A stretch of DNA of 64,000 nt from Boesenbergia rotunda (GCA_024364735.1 JAGFNQ010000835.1:1-64000); one strand, 5' to 3'; counted from the stretch's first letter, positions 10,952 through 22,217 are shown. Made by a program: numbers and translations. Notes: generated by a model not told the origin, from the sequence alone.

Positions 10952-11528
10952 GATCGGTCATAAGACCGATCCACGATGTCTGATCGGTCTGGTGACCGAT
11001 CAGAAATAGATCAGAAACATTCTGTGAGGTCACAGAATGATTGCTGATCAGTCAGTTGATCGATCAACATAGACCGGACCGATCAGGCAGGTGCTTGATT
11101 GGTCAGGCTATGACCTGATCGGTCTCACTGACCGATCAGGCCTTGGCTGATCGGTCAGTGAGACCGATCAGGCCATGGCTGATCAGTCAGTGAGACCGAT
11201 CAGGGGTTTTGACCCTCAATACCCTGAACTTCCAGTAAGGATTGTGATCGGTCTAGTGACCGATCCCTGGCCTCTGATCGGTCTGTGAGACTAATCAGAA
11301 CTTCACTGGATCGATCATATTGAAGTCTGATTGATCACGAGGTTGCCTGATCGGTCACCTTGACCGATTAGGTGGCTTGATCATAATTTCCAGTAAGATA
11401 AGGGATCGGTCTGGTGACCGATCCCCTATCTCTGATCGGTTAGTGAGACCGATCAGAACTTCACTGAATGATCTGAGTCGAGTCTGATTGGTCAGGAGGG
11501 TGTTTGATTGGTCAGGGTGACCGATCAG
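10952..11528 (+). repeat. GATCGGTC/GACCGATC palindrome array in LTR 10314
   Basis: More than ten imperfect inverted repeats with 8-bp arms GATCGGTC and GACCGATC and loops of 4-6 nt, interspersed with short unique text. It is located in the presumed U3. Confidence 0.85.
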
Positions 11529-12325
11529 TGCCTCAGAACTTTAATTCAAATTACTGTCAGACCTCTGATTTGCTTTGATTTTCTTCTGATCTGGTTTGAT
11601 TTGCTTCGCTAATAAGTCTGTGAGTGTGCAGATGATACAGAGACGATACAGAGCCAAGAAGGAGGGTCAATGGTGACTTTCGCTGCGGCTATTTTGTTTG
11701 GTATCTATTTGCAGGTTTCAACGGCTTTTGGCATCTGGTGTCTGGCTTGAAGCTTCAGTTGAAGAGATGACTTCAGTGAGCTTAGAAGGGGTCAGTAGGT
11801 CAGTGGGTGACGAAGCCGTGGGTCAGTGGGTGATGAAGCCTGTTGACGTGCAAAAGGAAGGCTTAAGAAGAGGCTGGCAAAGCAGAGACAAGTATCAGAG
11901 ACAACAATGAAACGAGGAACAACAGAGCAAAGTGTTTGGTTGTTGTGTTGAGTGGTGAGAGTTCTCTGTATATTCTTCTTGCTTGAGCTTTCTGTGTGAG
12001 CGATCCTTCTCGTTGTCTCCTGTGCTTATATTGATATATTTCTGAGACTGTCTGTGGAGAGGTTACTCCACCGAGAAGGAGAATTTCTTAGCCGGATTCA
12101 CTCCGGGGCTTGATCTGCCGACGATCAAGGGATCACCCATCTCACGGGCACGCTAAGGAGTAGCGGCAAGTTATCCCCAAACCTTGTAAATCTCCTATGT
12201 TAGCGTCTGGTTTGTTTTCTTTTTGTTCTGTTTCTTCCGCTGCTAACCTATGTGCAGAAAGAAAAGAAGCCAATTTTTAGTGGGTGGCTATTCACACCCC
12301 CCTCTCTAGCCATCCCAGATCCAAA

Positions 12326-12676
12326 ACTCCACGCTAAAGAAGTCCGAGATCGACGACACGCCGCTTCTACGACCAATCGAGTTCTTCTTCCCTTAGCAAG
12401 TGTTCTCAGTATAACATTTTTAGTTTCATCTTTGTACTTAATCCTCATATCTTGTAAATCATTTTTCTGTATTATAAAATTGGCCAACGAAAACGGTCAA
12501 GGAACGTGGGTCTTGGAGTAGGAGCCGTCATAGACTTTGAACTATGTAAAACAAAGTGTGTTAGAATTGTTTTAATTTGCTATTTGTTATTTCTGCAGCG
12601 CATACTCTCGATTGATTTTCGAAAAAAAGTTATAAACGATATTCACCCCCCCTCTATCGATCACATCGATCCCACA
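12326..12676 (+). mobile_element. Copia LTR tail (second family)
   Basis: The 3' third of an LTR: AAACGGTCAAGGA, then GTGGGTCTTGGAGTAGGAGCCG, a TTTCTGCAGCGC block, ATTCACCCCCCCTCTATCG and terminal GATCCCACA, directly followed by a primer site. The 5' part is lost at the junction with the preceding LTR. Confidence 0.75.
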
Positions 12677-12678
12677 AG

Positions 12679-12690
12679 TGGTATCAGAGC
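12679..12690 (+). other. Primer binding site
   Basis: TGGTATCAGAGC, complementary to the 3' end of plant initiator tRNA-Met, two bases after the LTR end. Confidence 0.85.
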
Positions 12691-12935
12691 TAGTTTCTCA
12701 ATTTTGGTGAAACCACCAGTTGAGTGATTTTTTCGAATTTTTTCATTATTTTTCAAGGTATTCTTGCCTTTTTCTGATATTTCTTTTTGGTTCTATTTTG
12801 ACTGTTGATTTTCTCATTTCTCGAAGTTGGTGCAACACCACTCAGGATTTATATTTATATATTTCCATACCGCACTGCTAATCCATGACCAAGTCTTAGA
12901 ACAAGTTTGTTGTTTTTGTCTTTTCAGGACTCTTT

Positions 12936-13196
12936 ATGGCCCAACAAGAAGGTTACAACACTGTCTGACCTCTTCTCTTCTCAGGAGAGGATTTCAGTTA
13001 CTGGAAGAGTTGCATGGAAGTTCACTTGAAAACTCAGGTGAAAATGGGGGTCATCATCCAGGTTGAACTGGAAATCTCTAAAAACGCACAAGGCGAATTT
13101 CTAGGATACACTGAGTGGGATGCTCCACTAAAGATAAAAATTGAAGTAGACGCAAAGGCAACGCAGACCCTCCAGTGTGTCCTTACAAAGGAAGTC
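12936..13196 (+). pseudogene. gag: Truncated copia gag (N-terminal part)
   Basis: An N-terminal gag fragment of the copia UBN2-like type. It starts at ATG 12936 after a pyrimidine-rich TTTTGTCTTTTCAG that could be a leader splice acceptor. It has an in-frame TGA at codon 11, then SGEDFSYWK, the MEVHLKTQV region and a DAKATQTLQC block. Compared with the gag at 13771 it stops short of the usual EELNRVGPF region, where it is joined to another LTR tail at about 13197. Gag packages element RNA; this copy cannot make it. Confidence 0.8.
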
Positions 13197-13535
13197 TTCT
13201 GTGCTCGAGTTCATCCACCCGCAAACTATCAAGATCATCGACACACCGTCCAAGATAGTCTACAATCCTTCCGGTGTCATCGGTATTGATTATTTCGTTG
13301 CTCAAAATTCTATACTCAAATATCTGTAAAACTTTTGCGACTTATAGAATTGCCTAACGAAAGTGGTCAAGGACCGTAGGCCTTGGAGTAGAATCCGTCA
13401 AAGACTCTGAACCAAGTAAAAAAAAGAAAACTTGTTAACGTTGTTATTTTTTTTCTTCCGCTGCGTTCTGACTTTTTCTAAAAAAAATTACGTAATCGCT
13501 ATTGCCCCCCCTCTACCGATTACAACGATCCCACA
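13197..13535 (+). mobile_element. Copia LTR tail (third in the stack)
   Basis: Matches the 3' part of the LTR at 57469-58729 from GTGCTCGAGTTC to terminal GATCCCACA, including the CCTTCCGGTGTCATCGG and TTACGTAATCGCTATT blocks. It is fused to the truncated gag on its left. Confidence 0.85.
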
Positions 13536-13537
13536 AG

Positions 13538-13549
13538 TGGTATCAGAGC
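13538..13549 (+). other. Primer binding site
   Basis: TGGTATCAGAGC two bases after the LTR end at 13535. Confidence 0.85.
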
Positions 13550-13770
13550 GGGTTGCTCAACCTTGGTGAAACTGCCAACTGAGCAGTTTTTCAGATTTTT
13601 TTCATTCATTTTTTTTAAAAAAATTATTATATTTTATTTTTCTTCGTTCATCGAGGTTGGTGCAACACTACTCGAATTGTTCTTAAGTTTTTTTGCATAC
13701 CGCACTACTAATCCAAGATAAAGTCTTCAAACGAGTTTTTTTGTTTTTGTTTATTTTTCAGGGATTCTCA

Positions 13771-15395
13771 ATGGCCATCCAAGAAGGCTACAGTACCGCA
13801 CGCCCTCCTCTGTTCTCCGGTGAGGATTTTTCCTACTGGAAGAGCATAATGGAGGTCCACTTGAAAACTCAGGTGGAAATGTTGATTATCATCCAGTCTG
13901 GACTGGAAATCCCCAAAAATGCGCAAGGAGAAATCCAAGGGTACTCTGAGTGGGATGCCTCACTCAAGAAGAAGATAGAAGCGGACGCAAAAGCCACTCA
14001 AACTCTCCAGTGTGGACTGACGAAGGAAGAACTCAACCGCGTCGGCCCATTCAACAGTGCCAAGGAACTGTGGAGTAAGTTGATCGAGTTGCACGATGGG
14101 ACGTCAGACACAAGAATCAGTAAGAGAGACCTCCTCCTCAACAAATTATATACGATCAAAATGCAAGGCGGTGAAACAGCCGCTCAATGACACACAAGAA
14201 TCCAAGAAATCATGAATGACCTACACACGATAGGTCACAAGGTAGAAAACCGTGATCTAATCAGGTATACCTTAAACTCATTCCCAAGAAATTGTTTATG
14301 GGCATCGATGGTAGATGCTTACAATGTTTCTAAGAATCTTTCAGATATTAAATTGGATGAATTATTCTTTGAATTGGAACTGCACGAATAAACTAACGCC
14401 TCAATGGTCGAGAAAGGGTTAGCTCTTTTTGCAGGTAAAGCCTCTGCAAAACAAAAGAAGAAGGTGCAATTAATTCCTGAGTCAGACTCCGGCTCAGAGT
14501 CTGATGACAACGGAATCAACTATCCAGAACTGGTTCAATTGACCCGAAGTCAGTACAAAATTATCAAGGGACTAATGAAGAAGAAGAAGGTGAACCAGAA
14601 GAAGGATGATCCAACCAAACCGTCTACCAACCAAAAAGTCAAGACTGAAGTCACCTGTTATGGGTGCAACAAGAGGGGCCACTATAAGTCGGAGTGTCCC
14701 AGCTTGAAGGACAATAAGAAGTATCGGAGGAAGAAAGTGCTAAAAGCTACGTGGGATGAATCCTCTTTAGAAGAAGAAGACAAAGTTCCACACGCCAACC
14801 TCCTCGCGCTGACTGCTTCGGAAAACCTCGACACCGAATCGGAGTCAGAAACGGAAGAGAACATCGGAACCGGAAGACTTTCAATTTCGGAAGACGGGTA
14901 AATAATGGTAAGAGGTTACCCCGAATCTCATCAATTGTATGATTTAATATGTTATTTATCTCATAAGTTGGCCAAAGCCAACGTTAGGGTTGAGTTCCTC
15001 CGACAGGAAGTCAAAATCCTAAAAAGGGAGTCAACTCTAGTCCCTTAACTGAACCCATTCAAGAAGGAACCTCCAGTCAAGCCCAAAAACTTGAGGAGGA
15101 GAATTCCTCCTTGAAAGATCAAGTTAATGAACTAAGAGTTGCTTTGGAACGATTTTCTTTGGGTTTCAAGAATCTTGACATGATTCTTGGAAAGCAAAAA
15201 TCAGTTCTGAACCGATCATGATATAGATCGTACTACTCTACGGTGAACCCAAGTAGAACCCGAGTCCAAGCATAGGTCCCGAAATTATGCTTGACAAATC
15301 AAGCCAGACTAAACCAATATTGGATCCCCAAGGACAAGATTCACATCTTGCCTAATCTATACTGAGGCTTTAGTCTAGGGGGAGCCAATATAAAA
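13771..15395 (+). pseudogene. gag: Copia (Sirevirus-like) gag
   Basis: Nucleocapsid/capsid precursor remnant. ATG 13771 follows TTTATTTTTCAG. The N-terminal domain has RPPLFSGEDFSYWK and a TLQCGLTKEELNRVGPF block. The frame carries TGA at 14188 and TAA at 14389 but continues unchanged to 14901, including an acidic/Ser stretch and one zinc knuckle CYGCNKRGHYKSEC, then a KATWDESS stretch. After 14902 other frames encode a coiled-coil-like segment (KLEEENSSLKDQ) and a conserved KNLDMILGKQ motif, ending near a GGGGGAGCC tract at about 15380. Primer site and LTR tail precede it. Length and order match Sirevirus-type gag. At least three lesions make it non-functional. Confidence 0.85.
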
Positions 15396-16624
15396 ACTAT
15401 TTTTATAATTAGATAAATATTTTTTTCCTATTTAATTTTTTTTGTTTGATGCTTGTTTTTATTTTTTGTAAAATATCATGCTTAGAATTAGGATTGGTTA
15501 GATAAGGATCTGACTTAACTGAAACTTGCACAACCTAGTATTAGGATGGGCGAGATGATAGTAAGTTAGGGAAACTTGTCTAAAATGTCAGGTAGGGTAA
15601 GGCGTGCCCTATTTGGTCCTATTAGTTAGGTGGAACTAACCGAAGCTACCTTGCCAAATTCTCAATTAGTTAGACTAGGATTTCCCAATAAGTAATTTGA
15701 GAATAAAATTTCTTTAAAAGGCTTTGTCTAGGAAAGGGTTGATGATCCAATAAAGCTACGGCCAAAGAAGGTCTATGTGCCTCGCTAAGACCTGGAAGCC
15801 GATTATAGAAATTTTTTCAACTTATTAATTATTAAACCCAAATCTAACACAAGTTTCAATTAAATCATAGAGTTAACATAAAAGCAAGATAAAATTAATA
15901 CATATCACAAAATAGATAATGAAACCTATTTTGTCACTTAGAATTGGGTGAGATGTCTAGGACCTAATAATATAGTCCAACTCAACCAACTCAATTAATC
16001 AAACTCTTAATATGCATTTAATCACATTCAATAAATTCCAAAATTAATTTAACTTAATATTTAAAAATTTAAATTTAACTTAATATTTTCAAAATTTAAA
16101 TTTAGCTTAATATTTTCAAAATTTAATTTAATTTAATATTTTTAAAATTCAACTTAATTCAATATTTTCAAAATTTAAATTTAACTTAATATTTTCAAAA
16201 TTCAATTTAACTTAATATTTCAAAATTCAACTTTTAACTTAATATTTTCAAAATTCAAATTCAACTTCATATTTTCAAATTCAAATTTAACTTAATATTT
16301 TCAAAATTCAAATTTAACTTAATATTTTCAAAATTCAATTTAACTTAATATTTTCAAAATTCAAATTTAACTTAATATTTTCAAAATTCAAATTTAACTT
16401 AATATTTTCAAAACTCAATTTAACTTTATATTTTCAAAATTCAAATTTAACTTTATATTTCAAAATTCAATTTAACTTAATATTTTCAAAATTCAACTTC
16501 ATTCAATATTTTCAAAATTCGATTTAACTCAATTTTTCAAAAATTCAATTTAAAGGTTATCAAAATTCAAGCTTACGAAACTCAGTTAACAATCTTCAAT
16601 TCAAATTAACCCTTAAAATCACTG
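15396..16624 (+). other. Non-coding gag-pol spacer
   Basis: No gene. A core at about 15490-15830 (GAGATGATAGTA, AACCGAAGCTACC, AAAGGCTTTGTC, GGCCAAAGAAGG, CTCGCTAAGACCTGG) is shared with 48890-49160 and 59100-59400. It is followed by AT-rich tandem repeats. A long spacer between gag and pol is unusual for Ty1/copia, which normally has one gag-pol frame. Confidence 0.65.
16075..16530. repeat. AT-rich tandem repeat, about 27-bp unit
   Basis: About 16 irregular units of AATTTAACTTAATATTTTC plus AAAATTC. A looser version lies at about 59620-59900 in the equivalent spacer. Confidence 0.85.
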
Positions 16625-16659
16625 GGGATTTGATTGAACAATTTATGCCTGGTCAACTT

Positions 16660-16941
16660 ATGGTCAAACTGGGCGCCCAAGAGCTTCACGGGCACCCAAC
16701 ACTTTCCCCGCGTACGAGGCAGTCAAACCTACCATACCTGAGGAAACTGAGCTCAGGCGCCCAAGATAGACTCGGGTGCCTCATAATCTGCCACGAGCGC
16801 CTTAGAGCGCTCACAGGCGCCCGAGAAAGGCTATATAAGACCTTGCCCATGGCACCCATTCCACACTCAACTCAATCCACCTTCTCCCTTCTAAGAGATC
16901 TTCCAATCATCCCAAGTCCTCCCTCTTCTTCCTCTCCTACA
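16660..16941 (+). promoter_or_regulatory. Putative internal promoter with GGCGCCC motifs
   Basis: Repeated GGGCGCCC, AGGCGCCC and related words are followed by TATATAAG (16832-16839), a pyrimidine-rich leader and an ATG at 16942. The motif mix is the same as in the U3 of the LTRs at 45894 and 57469. It could instead be an LTR fragment, but the leader after the TATA box does not match those LTRs. Confidence 0.45.
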
Positions 16942-17085
16942 ATGCCTCCTCAGTACGTTTTTCAAAGTTTATTATCCTTTTTTTAACTTATTATTAATTA
17001 TTTCAATTGTTGATCATTATTAACAAATGTCACCCTGAGACCGACCCCGGTACCGAACCTAGCCCTGACCTTGGTTTCCTACACT
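16942..17085 (+). pseudogene. First exon and intron start of an accessory gene
   Basis: ATGCCTCCTCA followed at once by GTACGT repeats the arrangement at 7757: an 11-nt coding exon, then a T-rich intron. No matching second exon follows; at about 17086 the sequence becomes copia pol. It therefore looks like the 5' stump of the accessory gene. Confidence 0.4.
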
Positions 17086-17823
17086 AGCTCTTTTCAATAA
17101 ATTTGCTACCACTACATACAAACCTATAAAAACCTGCTATCTGAATAGGGGATTCTTTACCCAATCCTATCCTACAGCTATTGACATCATTACCTAACTA
17201 CCAGTAGACCTGATATACTATTTGCAGTAGGCATTTGTGTCAGGTACCAAACTTGTGCTAAGGAGTCCCACTTAACTACAGTTAAAAGGATCCTTAGATA
17301 TATTAAAGACACAATAAATGTAGGTATTTGGTATCCTAGGACATCAAACTTTAAATTGTCAGAATTTTTGGATTCAGATTATGCGGGGTGTAAATTAGAT
17401 AGAAAAAGTACGAGTGGAAGCTGTTAGTTACTAGGACAAAGTATAGTTAGCTGGTGTAGTAGAAAACAACATTGTGTTGCCTTATCCACAACTGAAGCAG
17501 AATATGTTGCCCTAGGAGAGTGTGTAGCCCAACTTTTATGGATGGTGCATACCCTTAAGGACTTCAACCTGGATTACACCCAAACTAAGGTATTTGTTGA
17601 CAATATAAGTTCAATCAATCATACCAAAAATTCTATCCACCATTCCAGAACTAAGCATATAGAAGTCAGACATCATTTTGTTAGGGATCACGTAGCTAGG
17701 GGCAAAATCGTACTTACACATGTAGACTCAAAATCTAACCTAGCCAATATTTTCACTATACCACTTCCTGAATCTGAGTTTAGTTTACTAAAAAGGCAAT
17801 TAGGAATGTGCTTAGTAGAATAG
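17086..17823 (+). pseudogene. pol: Copia pol 3' end (RT end and RNase H)
   Basis: The C-terminal part of a Ty1/copia polyprotein. Broken frames first give the RT end (TSRPDILFAVGI). RNase H then shows SDYAGCKLDRKSTSG, LSTTEAEYVALGE and a final DHVARGKIVLTHV region, ending LLKRQLGM-CLVE at 17823. At least one in-frame stop follows the SGS motif (about 17427). Protease, integrase and most of RT are missing. It lies downstream of a gag and spacer of the same type, so one internally deleted element from 13197 to about 18600 is likely. Confidence 0.85.
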
Positions 17824-18839
17824 GATTGTTTTCTTTAATTTCTCAAATTTTTTTCCATATTTTATTTTTTTAAAAAATAAAATATTTCATATTTTTAGAA
17901 AAAATATTTTTTAATTAAGTTTTGATTTTTAATTTTTTTTCTGACTTATATTTTTCTAAAAATTACCCCCCTTCAAAACTAGGGTTTTTCTATGCAATGG
18001 ACATACCCTAGAATTGCATGCTCCTATACATCTACAAGCCAGCATTTCACAAGCACAGTAGGATACTTTGATTGATAACCTAGATTGGATTGAGATGCTT
18101 AGGTCTATGCCTTGATTCAAGATGCTTTAAGTCAGTGCATCAAGAGCAGTTGGGGCGATAAATATATTTGAACAGTAATCAAGTTAAGTATTCAAGCTTA
18201 GAAAGTCTAACTTGATCAGATTACTTAACTGGACTAACTCTAGTGAAAGCCGCTGTTACAAACTATTAGGAAGTAGCTAACTGGGTTAGACAGGGACCAA
18301 AAGAGAATAATTAGTTTTTTTTTTGAAAAGGTCTTTCATGCTTGGACTCACTAGGATGTTAACTCGGTTCACAATTTGCTACTTGGGTAAAACTTAGATC
18401 AATTCAATTACTTGCTGCAGTTTCCTTCGTCATTGTGTTTTCAAATAGGCTCTGATACAATCAAGTAGGCTCTGATATGTTAACTATCTTTTTCATGCCA
18501 ATCATTTTCTTACATTTTTTGATATATGACAAAGGGGGAGAGAAGAAAAAAGTCAAGTTAAAATAAGCCAAGTAATTTTTTTCCAAGTCAAATAATTTTG
18601 TTAGGATTCTAATAATGTATCAAATTCTCAATTTGATACATACCGTGTGAACCCGTGAATATGTCAACCCACTTTGACATATTTATTGTTATTCAATTGA
18701 TTGTTCCAGTTGAGTAGAATTTTATTTAATTTCATATCTGAAGGTAATTAATTAGAATTTAGTTCATGTATTTTGTTGAACTAAAGAATGAATTTGTTAT
18801 TGAATCGTCAATTAATTAAGATTTATGATTTTAAGTTGT
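17824..18839 (+). other. Copia 3' non-coding region
   Basis: No gene. AT-rich; includes ATATATGACAAAGGGGGAGAG at about 18522-18542 (polypurine-tract-like) and AATAAGCCAAGTAATTTTTTTCC at about 18564, which recurs at about 56960 before another copia LTR. No LTR follows here. Confidence 0.6.
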
Positions 18840-19385
18840 TAAGATTTCGATAAAATTTAAGTTATTAAGGATTAATTACGTTTTAACTTATTATGATTTA
18901 ATTAGTTAAGAATTTATTAAAGTATAGATTATTAAGAATTAATTATACGTTAAATTATTAAGAATTAATTAATGTTTCAATAATTAAGAATTAATTAAAG
19001 TTTAAATTATTAAGAATTAATTAAAGTTTAAACTATTAAAAAATTAATTAAGGTTTAAATTATTAAAAAAATTAAATAAGGTTTAAAAATTAATTAAGGT
19101 TTAAATTTTTTTTAAAATTAATTAAGGTTTAAATTGTTAAAAAATTAATTAAGGTTTAAATTTTATTAAAAAAAGTAATTAAGGTTTAAATTATTAGGAA
19201 TTAATTAATGTTGAAATTATTATGAATTAATAAATGTTGAAATTATTATGAATTAATTAATGTTGAAAGGATTAATTAACGTTTAGATTATTACAGATTA
19301 ATTAATGTTAAAGTTATTACGAATTAATTAGAGTTAAGATTGTTAAGTATTAATTAGAGTTAAAATTAACTTATTAAAGTTGTTA
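18840..19385. repeat. AT-rich tandem repeat (AATTAATTAAGGTTTAAATT)
   Basis: About 20 imperfect units of 22-30 bp built on ATTAAGAATTAATTAA and GGTTTAAATTATT. No coding content. Confidence 0.85.
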
Positions 19386-19389
19386 AGAA

Positions 19390-20470
19390 ATTTGTTTCTA
19401 GTTGCATAATTTTCATTAATTCAATAATTTTTGATTCATCTAGTATTTCTTTTGAATTTAAGTTTTCAATTTTGTTTAATACTTCTAATTTATTTGATTT
19501 CTTATGAGCCCTATTAAACATAACTTTAATTCTACTAAATTCATTTTCATCTTTATCTTCATTTTCAGAGTTATATTCAGAATTTAAAATTGCATCATTA
19601 TCTTGGTAATAGGTTGAATAATTTTCATTACTGCTAATTAAGTTTGTAGTATTATATTCAAAAATGTAGTGAGTATTATTTTCAACATTATCTAGAGTAT
19701 TATCTTCAATATTATCTAGAGTATTGTCTTCAATATTATTTAGAGATTATGTTCAGAAATGGATAGAACATTAATTTCAGAAATATTAGAGTTATCAACA
19801 ATAATTTCATCATAATCCTTAGAATTATCAGAATTAATGATAATATTATTAATTAAGGTGTTATCATTTGAAATATTATTTTCAAAGATATTAAGATTAT
19901 CAGCAATATTACTAGAGGTTAAGATCTTATCATCATCCTTAACATTATCAGAATTATTAGAATTTAAAATATTATTATCCTTAATATTATCAGAATTATT
20001 ATGAACTTAGAAAATTTTAGCATTAATATTAAAGATTAAAGAATTAATATCTGATATTTTACTATTGTTTATATTTGGTAATTTGTCATGCAATACATTA
20101 AGTTGACTGTTCAAAAAATCTAATTTTTTGAAAAAATTTAAAGAGTTATCTAAATTATCAGAATCCTTGCATAACTGTGCAAGAATTTAAAAATTACTGC
20201 CAAAACTAATTTTTCGTACCTTCATTACCTTGGTTACATTTTTCGGCGTTGTGGATTGAACATTTTTCTAGTCTGGGCACTGGTTCTTGTAATGTCCTGG
20301 CTTTTGGCATCTGAAGCAACGAATGTGGCTTTTGTCCCTTCGGACTCCTGGCGTTGGTACCTCCTTTGTCGCCGGTGGTGAAGAACGAATCTTATGAGTA
20401 GGACACTGATTTTTGTAGTGCCCTTTCTCCCTACACTTAAAACATATTATATGAAACTTAAAATTTGACT
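19390..20470 (-). pseudogene. gag: Inverted copia gag remnant with two zinc knuckles
   Basis: Read on the minus strand, 20445-20390 encodes CFKCREKGHYKNQC and 20330-20275 encodes CFRCQKPGHYKNQC. This is the same two-knuckle arrangement as the gag at 47656. Further along the minus strand an Asn/Asp/Ser-rich low-complexity stretch (many N-x-D-N repeats) continues to about 19600 and then degrades with stops. No start, N-terminal domain or pol is present. Its opposite orientation shows a separate insertion or an inversion. The Tekay-like LTR B fragment begins 18 bases away at 20488, so this may be the flank of a deletion that removed the first 850 bp of that LTR. Confidence 0.7.
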
Positions 20471-20487
20471 TAATTTAAAAAATACCT

Positions 20488-22214
20488 AGTTATGATTGGG
20501 ACCAAGGTCCAGTGGGATGGGCTCCTAGTTGCCCCTAGGTTTAGATAACCTAGTAAAAGCAAGAATCAGAAGAGAAAAAGAAAAGTATAAAAGAACTATT
20601 TTATTTTCAGTTGGCATTGTACCGGACTTCGGTCCAGGGATGGGCTCGAAGTTGCCCCTAGGTTCAGATAACCTAGTATGGGATGGGCTCCTAGTTGCCC
20701 CTAGGTTTAGATAACCTAGTAGAACCCTAATGGATTCGGGACTTGCTACCTTGGGTTTATTAGGGATGCGCGCACAGTTGGTACATTGCCGGGCCAACAG
20801 CAGTTGATTATTACTTTCACCTACTATATGTATTTAGTTTTCAGAAATTCATATTAGCACGTGGTGAATTTAATAATTAGTTTTATGTTAGTTAGTTTCA
20901 GTTCCAGTTCAGATATGTATGTCATGCTATAGCTTACTTTTCAGTTTTAGTTCAATATGTGCCATGTCTCAGTTATATGCCATGACATTCTATGATATGT
21001 ATTTTAGCATGAGCCTAGTATGATTACTTATGGATATGAGCATGTATGTGCATAGCATGTTTTCCAAAAGCATAATTCGAGTTTTCATAGTTTTGTGAGG
21101 CTAGATGGTACTTACTAAGCTTTATGCTTATTAGTTTGCATTTTCTTATACTGCAGATACAGGTAAAGGAAAGCAATAGTAGCGGAGGCGACGGGCTTGA
21201 TGCAACGTGTGTGTGATGGTGGAGTTGGAATAAAAGTCTTCGGAACTTGCAAAGCATAGAAATAATCCTTCTTTATGTTTCTTTAGTTATTCCGCAATAT
21301 ATTATGTGAACCATGTATGAACTTAATTAGACTTGTATTCGTGGTGCCTAGTATGCTTGAAGTAGTTTACTTACCTGACTTAATGTTGGTTTTGTGAATG
21401 CTTGAATGTCATGAGTCATTTACTTGTGATAGAATAATTTAGACCCATGTTTACGCTTTAGGAGTAAGAAGTTGATACTTTTGATTTACATGCTAATTAC
21501 TTAAGATATGCTTGTTCTGAGATTAGTGCACCACATGGAATGACATGTGGTAGCTAAGGATGCCTTTAGATAGGAATACTGAATAGTTTCAATAAGAAGT
21601 TGATACGAACTTGGCACATTCATGTTATGCTTCTACATGTCGTTTTTGTGATTTCTATGTTGCTATACATGCTAGAAACCCTCCAAAAATGTGTAATAAA
21701 TGCCCTAGAATGATTGTGGAACTTTATTTATGTCATTCTGCTTGATAGATATGATTTTGGTACATTGTGGCTCAAGATTGATACATTCTAGAAATCTGAA
21801 AACTGAAATTTTAGAACTACCAGTCAACTGGGAAAATACCAGTCGACTGGTATCGGGCACAGAAACATTCTGTGGCCCGACCAGTCGACTGGCATATAGT
21901 AGTCGACTGGTACTATGTAAAACAAAACTGGTGTAGACTAGCTGGTTAGTGCTTTAGCCATGCAATGCAGAGGTTGGGGGATCGAATCCTGCCAAGATAA
22001 TAAAATAAAAGTTTTGCTTTATTTTGTGCTAGTTAGTACTTTCAACATGTTTATGAATTGTTAGTTCAGTAAATAGCAAAATAAGAATTTTTAAAATTCT
22101 CCCACTTGGGTTTAGCATCTAGAAAAGCATTATTAGAAATCAGTAATTAGTCAGCCAGTCAGTTAGCAGTAGCGATCCGCCTTAAAGCTTAGGACCAGAA
22201 GGCGGGTCGTTACA
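20488..22214 (+). mobile_element. 5' LTR of element B, 5'-truncated
   Basis: Matches 34089-35816 base for base over 1.73 kb and ends GGGTCGTTACA before a primer site. The first about 850 bp, including TATA box and antisense tRNA-like stretch, are missing. It retains the covarying hairpin (20725-20765), the TGCAGATA acceptor-like block (21151-21159), CCAGTCGACTGG palindromes (21820-21915) and the sense tRNA-like stretch. Confidence 0.92.
21936..21996 (+). other. tRNA-like stretch, sense, 5' LTR B
   Basis: A-box-like TAGCTGGTTAGTGC, an anticodon-arm-like middle, and B-box-like GGATCGAATCC (21979-21989; 10 of 11 bases match GGTTCRANTCC). No acceptor stem or run of T's makes it a tRNA gene. Confidence 0.55.
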
Positions 22215-22217
22215 GAG

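Larger units (their letters stand above)
10314..12325 (+). mobile_element. Copia (Sirevirus-like) LTR, end-damaged
   Basis: It starts TATTGATGCTG (canonical TGTTGATGC with a G-to-A change) right after a polypurine tract and ends near CCATCCCAGATCCAAAA. It matches the LTR at 36166-38221 in order: hairpin array, GATCGGTC palindromes, a transcribed-looking 3' part with TTCCGCTGC, then a C-rich tract before the end. No primer site follows; another LTR tail is joined at about 12326. Confidence 0.8.

Noticed and set aside
18840..19385. Centromeric or subtelomeric satellite
   Set aside because: Units are irregular, short and AT-rich and lie beside copia debris; no 150-180 bp monomer array is present.
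20529..20714. Identical 61-codon ORFs at 20529 and 34130
   Set aside because: They are the same LTR segment in the two LTRs of element B, built on a repeated GTTGCCCCTAGGTT unit; no coding features.
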